In this document: piece by piece, positions 23,597 through 34,779 of the stretch
Position numbering within the stretch: the stretch's first letter is position 1
Layout: each line of letters starts with the position of its first letter
DNA from: Hypholoma sublateritium FD-334 SS-4
Lineage: Eukaryota; Basidiomycota; Agaricomycetes; Agaricales; Strophariaceae
Assembly: GCA_000827495.1 (NCBI GenBank)
Contig: KN817589.1
Coordinates: 148,009-212,008 of the forward strand
Length of the DNA: 64,000 nt
Direction of reading: 5' to 3'
Position numbers and translations under genes: made by a program
The notes under the pieces: generated by a model
What the model was told of the DNA's origin: nothing
What the model saw: the letters and a program-made list of their open reading frames with translations, nothing else
Database searches by the model: none

Positions 23597-24003
23597 TCAC
23601 AAACCACGAGGCTCAGAGACGCTTGTTTTCCAGTCTTTCGAGTCTGGAATCTCTATCCCACATTTCCCCATAATATAAAAGAGACGCCCAACCTCCATTT
23701 CGGTTTCAAAAAGTTCTTCGTCTGCCAGTTGTTTTTGGAGAAGTGCTTCCTTGATTTTAGAGTCAAGGTGGGCAATAATTTTATGCCAATGTCTTTCCTT
23801 ATCGTGTAGCTTCTTCAACAGCAACAGAGCTTCTTCAGAAGAGGAAATGTGTGACGGAACACTTGTCAACTAGAAAACATGAAAGGGCCAGTAAATTAAA
23901 CCAAAACTATGAAAATCATACGTGCCTCGGATTTCGTATTAGTGGAATCTGCCTCCGATGAGTTTGAGGCAACCAATCTGAGATTGAATGTGACGCTGCT
24001 CAT
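23597..24003 (-). CDS. Small coiled-coil protein (candidate)
   Basis: The open frame 23597-23869 encodes about 90 residues: SSSEEALLLLKKLHDKERHW, then a heptad-like stretch (LDSKIKEALLQKQLADEELF) and the block GRLFYIMGKCGIEIPDSKDW. An ATG at about 24003 starts MSSVTFNLRLVASNSSEADS, and a GT..TTTTCTAG intron near 23875-23925 could join them. The phase is not clean with the obvious donor, so the first exon is uncertain. The C-terminal block resembles the product at 9.73-10.13 kb, which suggests a two-member family here. I see no known domain; coiled-coil assembly is inferred from composition only. Confidence 0.45.
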
Positions 24004-24507
24004 AGCTCAAGCTTAAGTTGAGACGAGAATTTGGTCGACGGTTGGAAAAGGTTGGAAATAGGGAGACTCCGTGGGACAAATCAGACAAGGCGGCATCGTT
24101 CAATTACCGGCCCGGGCTTGCTTTCGCCCGACTGTCATGTATCTGACGCTTCCTACGACTCAGGTAGGCTCCTTCACACCCTTATAACAGATGATAGTCG
24201 ATCTGTATATATAAAGGCTGTTTCAATTTGCCAGCCTTTTGGTGGGTGGGTCGATTCGGTTTTATCGGCCTTCAATGCAATGCTTTTCGCCTTTGCTAGC
24301 TGTCACGTGTGCTGCCTTCGCGTCAACCTCCTCTCTGAGTCTCGCATTCCATAGCTTCCTAGTCCACAAAAAATGCATCGTAAAACCTCTTGTAATTTAA
24401 AATTTACCCCTTCACCATAATTGATGCTTCCCCCAATTTTCTGACTGCCAAACACATCTACAACGCAATATATCTCTCAAGACTTCTCCAGAAACCCCTG
24501 CCATCCG

Positions 24508-24774
24508 ATGTCGAGCCTCACTTGCAAAGTAAAAACCGAAAAATCAACGGACCGCATAAACGTCAACCTGGAAGCCCGTTTGGCACAAATATACCGATGG
24601 CAGGGCGGAAGGAAATCCAGAGCTTGCACGCTTTACCTCTACTTCAGTGATATGATGCAGGAGCACAGCATCTCGGATTTGGCAAGGATTTGTCTCAAAC
24701 ACCCCCTAGTACTTGAGGAGAATATTCTCAGCCTCGAGCGACACCTTTGCGACATACTCCAGGCTCGTAAATAG
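24508..24774 (+). CDS. Short hypothetical protein (88 residues, candidate)
   Basis: ATG at 24508, stop TAG near 24774, no intron. The N-terminal half is basic (LTCKVKTEKSTDRINVNLEA) and the C-terminal half is amphipathic helix (LARICLKHPLVLEENILSLE, RHLCDILQARK). It is transcribed away from the 23.6-24.0 kb gene, with a 500-base intergenic space between them. No domain is recognised and no paralog is seen in the window, so it may be a chance frame. Confidence 0.3.
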   Translation: MSSLTCKVKTEKSTDRINVNLEARLAQIYRWQGGRKSRACTLYLYFSDMMQEHSISDLARICLKHPLVLEENILSLERHLCDILQARK

Positions 24775-25420
24775 TATAAGGGACATGTAGATAGGGGAAT
24801 ATGGACGCGAGGCTCGAAGCATGTGACCAAGAAACGTGATCTTAAAAATCGTAAAGCCGACTGATGCAGCCTCTACTGGCACCGAAGAGACCCACCCACC
24901 AAAAGGCCGACAAATTGAACAAGCCTACGACTCAGGCATCGACTTGCAGCTATATGAGCCTCTATCTAAATGAACGGTATACCTCTCTTCAAGGACCATA
25001 AAAATCGATCTACAAGGGGAGAGTCCGGAAACAAACCGGATATCAGTTTTTATCAAGTTTATATGAAACCGCGACGAGAGCCTGTCGAACCGAGTGCGTT
25101 GGAATAAACCGTGCTCGAGAGTCCTTGTCAGCGGAAGTCAGATATAGCGATTCACCGCGAAAGTGGCTCATCGAGGCGCGAAGTCGACTCTCCTCCCGGC
25201 TGCCCCGGGAATTCTACTCCACCCCCGGCTCTGTGCCCAGAATTAATGGAGACATGGCTGTAGTATTCTGCCCACACGCCGCACACACGAACCATACAGT
25301 CGTCCGTCCCCCAGTATTCATCCCAGCTAAACAACCAACCGAATATCATCCCGCCTCCCCGCATCTCCCAGCGCCCGCCGAGAACATATTTTTATTACAT
25401 AAAATAGGCATTACAATATA
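24775..25420. other. Non-coding stretch downstream of HET2
   Basis: No coding signal. Near 25140-25210 it contains GCGAAAGTGGCTCATCGAGGCGCGAAG, a fragment of the intron-bearing cassette. The 3' flank of HET2 (TTTTATTACATAAAATAGG) follows at about 25390. Confidence 0.35.
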
Positions 25421-27623
25421 TTACAGATACAACGAGACAAGTTGCATGCCATGTTCTTCTATCTTGGCTTTAGGAAATTTCAACCCTTTCCTGAACTCGA
25501 GGTTGAAGTTAAAGGGTGTTCCAGATCGTATCATCACATCTCCAGATGGCGTAAAGTTGCCTTCCTTCACTCCTTCCCAGTGCAAATCCAACGCAAGACA
25601 CTTGCCAGGGAGCAGAATATGGCCCCTGCTGTCAATACCAAAATTCACTATTCCTGCCATCCTTGCTGTATCGGGCAGTGTTACAGGATTGGAGGAACGC
25701 AAACTAGCAAGATCCCCCGTGTATAGTCTACTGTCCAATAGGAGGATGCGCACTTCTTCCTTTTCACCAGTGTCAAGAAGAAATGTGGCTGTTTGTGTCG
25801 CAGAAACATCGCCCTTGGGTCTATAGTTCTCGTTGTCTACCATCTTTGTCACTAGCGCGGGAGCCAGGAGGAGGGGGATACGCATGCCCAGGTGGGTTGG
25901 GATGATTGGGACAAGAGGCGGATATTCATCGAGACATGTACCCCAAGCAGTATAATCCCACCAGTGTTCCCGGTATCGGTAAGACTCCAGCGACGATGGA
26001 AGGAGGCTTTCGCCCAGATTGTAACTACGGTTGAAGAGATCTATAATATTTTTTTTCGTGCTGAAAAGTTCACGGACGAGGCGGAAGAACGCACGGCTGG
26101 CGCCCTCTCCATAGGCAATGGATATGTCAACGCCGAGAATGCCCATGAGTGAGTACGACGTGTCCTCTTCGCGCGTAACCTGCCTACCGCACGCCATCTG
26201 CATTCTGCGCGAGAAGGGGATTTCTTCAATGTCGCCGCTCCAGCTCAGCTCCAGCTCCGTGCTGGTGATCCCACATGCTTCTCGGATCACCGATTGGATA
26301 TCGGCGTCGCTGCTGGAGCCCAGCTGGATCCATTTTTTGTTGTAGAACACATTGCGGGCAGGTGCTAGCAGCTCTTGCAAGGTCCAGCCACGGGTGAACC
26401 ACGAGTCGCTGGGCGCGTCCGCGATATGGGTAGTTTCTGCAAGGTACGTGATACAGACAGAAGCGTGTTGGTACCAATTGTACATCGATCGAATAGACTC
26501 GTCCAACTCCGAACTACTGTCTTTGTTGATGCAGATGGAGTCAATCCAGCCTAGTGTTACATCGTGGTCAAGTGCAGCGACCTCACAGAAGTTAACAATC
26601 TTGGCGTTTCCCTGCGGATTGTGCTCCCGTGTCGCCCAGTCCTGGAAGGTGACGTCGCCAGGAATATCTCGCATCCAAGTGTGCGACAGGATGGCATAGT
26701 CCACGTTTTTCTCGACGATCCCTTTTAGAAGCTCCTTCATTGTGTTTGATCGGTATTGAAAAGACAGAGCGCTGTGTTCAGAGTCCGTCAATTCTTCTGC
26801 TTTTGCCCACGCCAATTGGAACTGGGGCTCTGCGATTTTGGAAAAAACACCGGGAAGTATACAGGAAAAAATTTCGTTGCGCTCAATGAGCCGAATATTA
26901 GATCCAGTCAGGTCGAAAGCCAGAAGACGGATGGGCATCTTGTTGAATACGTGGGCACGGGCTGCGCTCAGCGTCTTGGTTTCCAATTCGCTCCGTGTGA
27001 CTTCTGTATTTTGTTCATTTTATTCGATGGAAGGTTGATGAGATCGACGTTTCTTAAGCATACGGTGTGACTCTTACCTTTGGGGAGACCCAGAGGTACC
27101 TCACTCGTTCTGGTTCTCTCCACTGCCGCGACGGGCTGCGAAAGGTCCTCTATCAAGTTACCCACATATTAAGTACTTCGACGTATGCCTGAAAATTGTA
27201 GGGCTTTACCTTTCTTGTTGTGAACCACCTGAGGCGATTTTACAGCTTTGACAAATACTGTCAAGGCGGATAGCAGATTTCTGCCTTCCGATCCATTTAT
27301 CACTTCAGTACCAGAACGGTCTGCAGTTTTACTTCTGGCCTTGGCGGACGCTAGAGAGTGGCGAAGGTTATCTCAAGTCCGCGAAAAATGACATTGATCA
27401 TTTTACATACCTGGCGAAGCGGCATACCCTCGGATGACGGGCTGCAAGAACGCGACAAGGGCGTTCAAGAGCTCTTTAGCACCAGTGTCTGAGGCCACGT
27501 TCGAATCTGGAGCAGCTGCAGCCACCGCAATGAGTCGGCATTGCATGAATTAACCGGCGGCTGTCTAGGTAAGCGCACACCTTTTCCTGCTGTGAATGCG
27601 CGGATGATCGGCGTAATAGACAT
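25421..27623 (-). CDS. HET-domain protein 2 (HET2), intact
   Basis: Exon 1 runs 27623-27581 (MSITPIIRAFTAGK), exon 2 27515-27411, then further small exons, and a long last exon from about 27006 to 25421. Total length is about 650 residues. The small exons carry two similar helical motifs, GAKELLNALVAFLQPVI and GRNLLSALTVFVKAVKS. The HET domain (residues about 215-400) shows YAILSHTWMRDIPGDVTFQD, GWIDSICINKDSSSELDESI and SWFTRGWTLQELLAP. Then come GILGVDISIAYGEGASRAFF and a C-terminal region (IPTHLGMRIPLLLAPALV ... GMQLVSLYL) shared by all copies. HET proteins are intracellular non-self recognition and cell-death factors in fungi. The 55-nt intron found after exon 3 in HET1, HET3 and HET4 is absent here, and the frame runs through. 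No break is visible, so it is a likely functional member. Confidence 0.85.
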
Positions 27624-27789
27624 CAATTAGAGTGTCTCCAGAGTCTCGATGGAGATCCACTCACTGAGTCTCGTCAACATTGGGTGCTACAGGTGCTCAG
27701 TCCGTGTGATCTGGTCTGGGTGGCGGTAGGAAGCAGCCAGCGATGCTGTGAGAGTGTGGTATTCCTAGTAGATGGGGCGATGCCCGGGC

Positions 27790-28360
27790 CGTGTTGTGGG
27801 CGCCGTCGGCCAGCTTACTCACGCCGGTCGGTCGAATCTTCGAAGGCGAGTACGCCGCCTGGCTCGCGAGCTTCGAGTTCCTCGGGGAGATCACCGGAGT
27901 TTATTTTTACACACCCCGGACGTGCGCACGCCATGCGCGCCCGCTCGGCGCTCGCGCTCAGCACCGTGTTCACCAGTCGGTTCGGCCCAGCCGCTGGATG
28001 GACGCGAGGCGCGCAACGCGAGGCCGTAACTGCCTGCCCTCGCGCTGGATTTCGCGCACCGCCGCCGCTTTCCCCGTGGGCTTCTACGCGTTCCATGACG
28101 GGCACGCCGCGCACGGCGCATTTTGTTCCTCCTGCGCCGAACCTGCACCCTGCGCGCTTCCGTGCGGTGCGCGGTCGCTAGACGTCGGCATGTTTAAAGA
28201 CTGCGGCGCGGGGTGGATTTACTATCAAATCGTCCCCGTACTTGAGGAGGGGCGCGAAATGATTTGCGCGGAGTGGAGCGAGGCCGCCGCGGCAGCGTAC
28301 GCGTCTAGACTGTGCGTTCGCACCCAGGTAGAAGCCGCCAGCTCTGCTGCAAGACTAGAA
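27790..28360 (+). pseudogene. Decayed glycosyltransferase copy 2 (5'-truncated)
   Basis: It contains EYAAWLAS.EFLGEIT.VYFYTP, a frameshifted GARAQHRVH segment (from LALNTSF), FYAFHDGHAAHGAF and CGAGWIYYQIVPVLEE. These match the intact gene in order. Several indels and a deletion of the central part break the frame, and the signal anchor is missing. The upstream join (GCCAGCTTACTC-CGCCGG) is shared with copy 1 at 22.62 kb, so both come from one already truncated ancestor. Confidence 0.75.
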
Positions 28361-28399
28361 AATCTGCGCCGACCTCGTAACTACGGTGGCACGGCGTGA

Positions 28400-29640
28400 G
28401 CAATGTTACGCGGCGCTGGGGGGGAGATCAGCAGCTCGCGATGTCGTTGGTTTCGTCGGGAGCGAGGAGCGCGACACATGCGTGTACAGGGGTCGTCGAG
28501 ACCGGCTGCATTGGGGAGGGCGCAGGTGAAATGCCCTTGGCGGACGACGTGAAGGGGATAACGGGCGGTACGGGCGGCGTATGCGCCTCCTCGTGTGAGA
28601 AGGAGAACGCGGCGCGGCGCTGGTCGACTACATCGACAGGTAACGCGGAGGCGGTCCTCGGACGGTGGGTGGGGCGCCGCCTAAGGCTGTGAGGAGGGCG
28701 TCGACGGGGCGAGGACTGCGAAGTTCGGAAGCTACTCGAGCGAGGCGCTTGGAGTGAGGGGTATCTTCCGGGCGCTTGCCGGCCTGGTCGCTTCGCAGGC
28801 GGCGCAGCACTGGGGTGGCGCGGCGGACGGGTTCAGGAGAGCGGCGGAGAGGCCGGGGTCTTGGTGTGGTGGTCGGACGCGAGCGGAACGACGCCGATAC
28901 GGCGCCCATCATGATCTTCTTGAGCTTGAGCGCGGTGGTGTGCGCGTCTGCAGTTCGCGATGAAACTGCGCAGATGAAACTGATTGGCGTGACGCGCATT
29001 CCAGGTCTGACCGTATGCAGGACACGGATCGCGGACGCAGACCCAGCAGAGAGTCGCCGGTGTCTCGAACAGCGCAGAAGCGGCAATCGTCCGGATGAGG
29101 ATGTTGGCGCGGTAGGGATGGCGGAGAACGAAGAGGGGCGAATGCGAGTGCCAGGTGCCACGGCGAAATCTGGGGCCGTAAGTACCTAGCAACAGAGGTG
29201 GGGGAGATGTTCACGGAGGGGACATAGCGACGGGGACGGTCACCGGTCACCATTCAATATTCAGCTTGTATGCGCAGTGTACCCTCGAAAAAAGAAATCA
29301 AATGCTTATATATGACCTGGAATGGGTCGCAGCGTCATGCAGCGGTCTGGCCGTTGGGCCATGATCCTTTCGAAGAGCGTAGAGGGGGCCGGACCCACGG
29401 CGGATGTTGGTGGGGCAGCGGGGTATGAGGGATGGCGGAGGACGTGGAGCGTGCACGAGCGCTAAATACTGCGTGGGGCCGTCAGAAGCTAGCAATGACG
29501 GCGGAGTGGGTACTCAGAGAGACGCAGGCGGACGTGTCGCATGAGCAAGCGGGTCTTGCGGGTTGGAGACGCGAGAAGGCTTCGTTCCCGGTATTCTAGA
29601 CGAATCCTGCGCTTTGGGCGCGTCGACGCAGCGTATGTAT
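28400..29640. repeat. GC-rich repeat region, block 1
   Basis: A GC-rich stretch with several diverged copies of a core containing GGGGCCGTCAGTA followed by AGCAGCAG..GG (about 29172 and 29477). An upstream GGAGAACG..GCG motif is also present. The same core recurs at 34.8-36.9 and 49.5-50.8 kb, always right of a decayed glycosyltransferase copy. Open frames occur on both strands because of base composition, but none has protein-like features. Confidence 0.5.
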
Positions 29641-29689
29641 GCGTATGCGAGCAGGGGTCAACGTCGTCAATTTGAACGTTTGAACGGCG

Positions 29690-30500
29690 ATTTAGTCGCG
29701 TCTATATTTGGCCGCTGGCGATGTGACCAAAGTTCAAACAACATCCAGGCCTTGTCTCCGTCCACCATGAACTCGCCGACCAGTTTGACTAGCAGCATGC
29801 TCACTCTCGTTTCAATGCTCATTCATACACTGCCTAGTTACTTTGACACGATATAATGCGCCAGTAAGACGCCCAGCCCGTTCTCCGTCATCCCACGCGC
29901 ATCCGACATCTCAGCACCACCGTGAAACTGGCATCCATGTCGACTATCCGTGTCCGTTGGAAGTTGAAAGCAGGCCGCGAAAGTGGCCGATTTAAGAGTC
30001 TAGAAGACAACTTCTGGTGAGTATGACTTTGTTCTGAAATTGCACATGCTGACGTGCACATACTCAGAGTCAAGACGGTTCCTCAATAAAATAAAATCAT
30101 TTCTCCATGGCGAGCTCCTGTTCTACAAGTCTCGCTATACCTCGCCTTTATCGTCGACTTCACCTGGCTGCAATTCAGACTCACGGAGCACCAGACCGCT
30201 CTGCGTCGTCCCGAGATCACCCAACACGTCAACACCTCCGTGAAACTGCCATTTATATCGACTATCCCGTACCAGTTGGAAGTTAGAACCAGGCGACAGT
30301 GACTGATCGAGGACTCTAGAAGACAACTTCGGTGAGTACGACTTTTTTTTGTTTTGAAAATAAATTTGCTGACGTGCACGTATTCTAGAGTCAGGACAGT
30401 TCCTCAACAAACAAAATCATCTCTCCATAAAGAGCTGCTGGTCCACTCGTCCTGCTAAACATTGCCCTGGTCGTCGACTTTGCATGGCCACGATTCAGAC
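29690..30500 (+). repeat. Tandem intron-bearing cassettes (two clear copies)
   Basis: Each copy runs GTCGACTATCC...GAAGTT.GAACCAGGC..GCGAAAGTGGC, then AGAAGACAACTTC, then an intron-like segment beginning GTGAGTA and ending CAG or TAG. After that come AGTC..GACGGTTCCTCAA and CAGACTCACGGAGCACC. The intron-like parts are 30017-30067 (51 nt) and 30332-30388 (57 nt), both with a CTGACGTGCAC block. The size and signals match basidiomycete introns, yet no open frame continues across. The cassette may be a decayed multi-exon transcript or a small repeat family. Confidence 0.55.
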
Positions 30501-31440
30501 TCACGGAGCACCTTGCAGTTGCCGATGCGCTTATTCATACCCAGACTACGAGAACGACGTCCATTGGAATAACGACACCTGTTGGAATGCGCTAATCACG
30601 CTTCTCTGACATATACCACCGTCCTTTCAATACACACGCATCGGCGCTCGATCTACTCTACATGCCTCGCACATTACGCCCAAGACCACAATGCACTGCA
30701 AGTGCTATCGACGGATATCGCGAGTTCTGACGATGCGTAGTCTGCTTTTGACGTGTCCGGCACCTCGCCGCTGCCTTTGCTTGGTCTTCCCTATCAACAA
30801 ACTACGACGATGCATGGATCCGGCTCGAGAGCTTCCCAGATCGCTGAAATCAGTCACAGCGACTCAGCGCGGAAGTAGCTCATTGAAAAACGAGATCGCG
30901 TCGTCTGGAGGTGATGCATTTCTGCTTCGACATAAATAACGGAGGCTCATGTATGCATATTCTAGAGAAAAATATGGCTCTCGAGGGTCGGAGAAAAGCG
31001 CGAAGATTCTCTGCTGCTGCGCAAGTTTTCGACTGCTGTTGATCGTCGACTCCATGTATCTCGGACACGAAGCAATCGCATGAAATAAGCACCTAGATGT
31101 CGGCAAGCGATGTCGAGCGGGCCAGGACCCAGGGTATAGACACGCGTGCCGCGCTCTCTCTGTGTGTCTCTGCATTCACCATTCCGCACCGTGTCCGCCA
31201 CAAGCACCGTGCGCCGCGTACTCTCACAACATTGCCCTCCACTCTTCCCACCGCATACGGAATCTCCACAAGGCGCCTAGAAATGGCATACTCGTTCAAG
31301 ATGGGGCTCTGTGTGCCTGGGCTGCTAACAGCAGCAGCGACCGCTGGCATTCGACATCGCATGTACATGCACCGGGGCCAGGACACGACATGGAGTCTGC
31401 TCTATTGTGCACAACGTAGAATGTATTCAAAGGGAATTTC
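30470..31440 (+). repeat. About 1-kb direct repeat 5' of the HET3 3' end (copy 1)
   Basis: This segment recurs at about 37960-38950 in front of HET4 with obvious identity, for example TTCCCTATCAACAAACTACG, GCTTCCCAGATCGCTGAAAT and CACCGTGTCCGCCACAAGCA. It includes another degraded intron-like piece near 30905-30970. No gene is supported. It is part of the duplicated array unit. Confidence 0.7.
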
Positions 31441-31446
31441 AATATA

Positions 31447-33721
31447 TTACAAATACAAAGAGACAAGTTTCATCCCATGTTCTTCCAATTCGGCTTTCGG
31501 GATTATGAACCCTTTCTTTGACTCGAGCTTCAACCCATGGGGAATTCCAGGACGTATTGTCACATTTTCAGGAGTAAAGTTTCCTTGCTCGACTCCATCC
31601 CAGAATAATTTCAATGAAAAACAATGCTCAGAAAGCAGAACATGGCCACTGTTGTTAATGCCAAAATTGACTATTCCTCCCATGTATATATTTCGCATTT
31701 TGCCTGGTAATGCTGGCAGATTTGAAGTATGCAGAGAGTCAGCCAGAGCTCCTGTGTATAACCTGCTATCACACAGAAGGAGGCATAATTCTACACTTTG
31801 GCTGCCTCCAAATGGGAAATATGTTGTCAATATCTTTGCAGACAGGGCTCCTTTTGCCACATAGTTTTCATTTCCCATTGGCATTGTAACAAGCCAAGGA
31901 GCAAGGAGGATTGGAATGCGCAGACCCAAGTGTGTTGGAATAATTGGATCAAGAGGCGGGTATAGATCTAGATGTGTACCCCCAGCAGAATAATCCCAGT
32001 AGTCTGACCGGTATTGATAAGATTCCAGTGATGATGGGAGGAGGCTTTCCTTCCAATTGTAACTGCGGTTGAAGAGATCTATAACATTTTTTTTTGTGTG
32101 GAAGAGTTCACGGATGAGGCGGGAGAATGCGCGGCTGGCACCCTCACCATAGGCAATTGATATGTCAACGCCGAGAATGCCCATGAGCGAGTATGATGTA
32201 TCTTCTTCGCGCGTAACCTGCCGACCACATGCCATTTGCATTCTACGTGAAAAAGGAATTTGCGCAATTTTGCCACTCCAGCTTAGATTCAGTTCTCGGC
32301 TGGTGATTCCACAGGCTGTTTGAATGACTGATTGGATTATGGCTTCGCTGCTGGAGCCAAGCTGATTCCAATTCTCATTATAAAAGACACTGCAAGCAGG
32401 AGCCAACAGCTCCTGCAAAGTCCAGCCACGGGTGAACCATGAGTCTCGATGAGCATCAGGGATATTGGCAGTTTCCGAAAGGAATGTGATGCAAAGGGAA
32501 GCACCTTGGTACCAATTGTACATTGACCGAATAGACTCGTCGAGTTCCGAGCTGCTATCCTTGTTAATGCAGACAGTGTCAATCCAGCCTAGGGTTACAT
32601 TGTGGTTCCGTGCAGCGACTTCGCAGAATTTGACAATCTTGGTGTTACCCCGCGGATTGTCCTCGCGTGTCGCCCAGTCCTGGAAGGTGATGTCGCCGGG
32701 GGTATCTCGCATCCAAGTGTGCGACAGGATAGCATAATTCACGCTTTGTTGGACAGTTTCCTCTAGTAACTCCTTCATTTTGTTTGAGCGGTATTTACGC
32801 GATAGCACACGAAAATCAGAGTCCTTTAACAATTCAGCTTCCGCCCAAGCTGATTGAAACTCGGGCTCTGCTGTTTTGGCAAATACACCTGGAAGTATAC
32901 GGGAGAATGTTTTATTGCGGCCAATGCGCTCAATGTTGGACCCTGTCTTGTCAAAGGCCAGTAGGTGGATGGGCATCTTGTTGAATACATAGGCACGGGC
33001 TACAATCAGTGTCTTGGTTTCCAATTCGCTCCGCGGGAATTCTGCATTTTATTCAATGGAAAGCGGATGAGATTGAGGGTTCTCAAGAGTCAAGTACGCA
33101 GCGTGATTCTCACCTTGGGAGAGACCCGGGGACGCCTCGCCTATTTTCTTTTCGTCCGTTGCGACACCTGACCTCGGGGGGTCCTCTAGCGCTAACCAAC
33201 AGTTTGAATACTCGAGTGCAGGTCTGAAATACAAAGTGGGAGCTTACCTTGCTTTCCATGAGCCTCCGGAGGGGCTCGTACGGCCACTGTAACAAACGCT
33301 GTCAAAGCAGACAGCAGATTCTTGCCCTCCGACCCATCTATCAACTGAGCATCGCCATGGTCTACAGTACGACATGTCAGCGTAGATCCACCCTTATGAA
33401 TACTGGAATACTGTACAGTTTCGATCGCTGGCTTTGTCGGACGCTGGAGAGCAAACAATTTATTCGAGATCATCGAGAGATAGCACTAATCATCTCCTTA
33501 CCTGGCGAAGCAGCATATCCGCGGATGACCGGCTGCAAGAACGCGACAAGGGCACCCAAGAGATCTTTGCCGCNAGTATCGGAGAGTACATTTGCCTCTG
33601 GTGCGGGTGTGACTATGGCGAAGGGTGGTCGTTGCATGAAAATCATGGTAAACGGCGATTGTNGAGATAAGCGCTCACCTTTTTCTGCTGTGAATGCGNG
33701 GATGGTTGGTGAAATTGACAT
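31447..33721 (-). CDS. HET-domain protein 3 (HET3), apparently intact
   Basis: Start ATG at 33721-33719 (MSISPTI.AFTAEK; one unread base). The same small-exon series as HET2 follows, with DLLGALVAFLQPVIRGYAA and GKNLLSALTAFVTVAV. A 55-nt intron (GTACAGTATTC...ACTGTAG, near 33.36-33.42 kb) separates two of these exons; HET2 lacks it. The last exon, from about 33040 to 31447, encodes YAILSHTWMRDTPGDITFQD, LGWIDTVCINKDSSSELDES, SWFTRGWTLQELLAP and GILGVDISIAYGEGASRAFS. The common C-terminal region follows, ending GMKLVSLYL. Length is about 650 residues. A cytosolic incompatibility factor is inferred from the family. It is the closest relative of HET4. The 5' part lies in a tract identical to the HET4 copy, including the positions of unread bases, so that part of the sequence should be treated with care. 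Confidence 0.82.
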
Positions 33722-34382
33722 NGATTAGAATGGACTCTCTATGCTCTTGATGACAATCCACTCACCGAGGCTTGTCGACATGGGGTGCTACTAATACTCA
33801 ATCCGTGCGGCGTAGGTAGATGGTGGTAGGAAGCTGACAGCGATACTGCGGGAGTTTGGCATTCGCATCAGGGCCCAGGGAAATGCGGCGACGCCGGCTC
33901 GCCAACTTCCTCGGGAAGATATATGTACCGCGGACATCTATTTTTACGCGACCTCTCACGCTCAGCACCTCGTTCGCAGGCCCGTTTGACGTCCCGCTGC
34001 TGCGTGGACATGGGGCGCAGTATGCGGCACTNCACGACACGGACCGCGANGTTCTCCGGCGCACGCCTACGCTGTAGACCGCGNGGACCGCCCAGTTGTG
34101 GTTACCATCCNCCGCGCGTGGAGCACAGNAGAGNCNNNCGATGNCTTCCGGTGCGACGTGGGTACGCGATGCGCGCGAGGTGCGCTCACCACCGCTGACC
34201 CTGGCGGTGGCGACGAGCAGATATCCATCCCGGGNTCCTCCCGCCGAAGACGTCTTCTACGACGCGCACAACGCGCGCGATGCGTTTGTTGGGAAGGACC
34301 GGACTCTTCAATGCACTGCTCCTCCTGCGCGTCGCAATTTTACGATCGATGCGCGTCGCGGGCCCGCTCGCGGCGCTGCTTA
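33287..34382. repeat. Near-identical segmental duplicate (copy 1 of 2)
   Basis: This segment is identical to 47978-49073, at a constant offset of 14691 bases, including the same single-base Ns (for example 33574 and 48265). It spans the HET 5' exons, the divergent intergenic space and most of the decayed glycosyltransferase. Similarity drops sharply outside it. Recent conversion or collapsed reads could both explain it. Confidence 0.85.
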
Positions 34383-34545
34383 ACGCGTGTGGCACGCAGT
34401 GGTTTTATTTCCATTACGTGCTCGTGCTTGTGAGGCAAGGTGGCGGACGCTCCAGTACTGTCGCGTCGCGCCCATTATTAATATTAGCGTGGGTACTCTC
34501 CCAGCCCGGTTGAAAGCCGCCGCCGCCGCCGCTGGAGGGCCAGAA
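33860..34545 (+). pseudogene. Decayed glycosyltransferase copy 3 (5'-truncated)
   Basis: It starts within the region of ...LANFLGKIYVP, then TLSTSFAGPFDVPLLRGHGA, an in-frame stop at the position of LYAVWNAKPW, the VGKD.TLFNALLLL equivalent near 34.29-34.33 kb, and the CGTQWFYFHYVL equivalent near 34.39-34.43 kb. Several single unread bases and indels are present. The N-terminal anchor is missing, as in all other relics. It is divergent from HET3. Confidence 0.75.
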
Positions 34546-34779
34546 ATTGCGCGCCGCTTTTGCAATTACACACACTCGACGTGCGCTGGGGCTTGCGAAG
34601 AAGGCCGGAATGTCGGGCATGGCGGATGGTGTATCGTGGAGAGTGTGCCAAAATTTATGTATGGGCGCGTCGTCGCACACGACCGGCGAGCAGGTGCGCG
34701 AGGGCGACGGGCTGGTCATATATATTTGCATAATATTTGCGTCTTCCAGGGGCGTGAGCCGCTCTCTTGAATGGTGTGG

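Noticed and set aside
28628..29192. Overlapping minus-strand frames in the GC-rich block
   Set aside because: They have Arg/Ser/Pro-rich composition, no domain, and corresponding frames in the other blocks are not conserved.
31097..31864. Plus-strand open frame of 255 codons at the HET3 3' end
   Set aside because: It is antisense to the conserved HET C-terminal exon and continues into non-coding repeat. The HET frame on the minus strand has paralogs and motifs; this one has none.
33574..34235. Single-base Ns as real sequence gaps
   Set aside because: They are isolated single positions inside continuous sequence, shared between two copies, so they look like ambiguous calls rather than gaps of unknown length.
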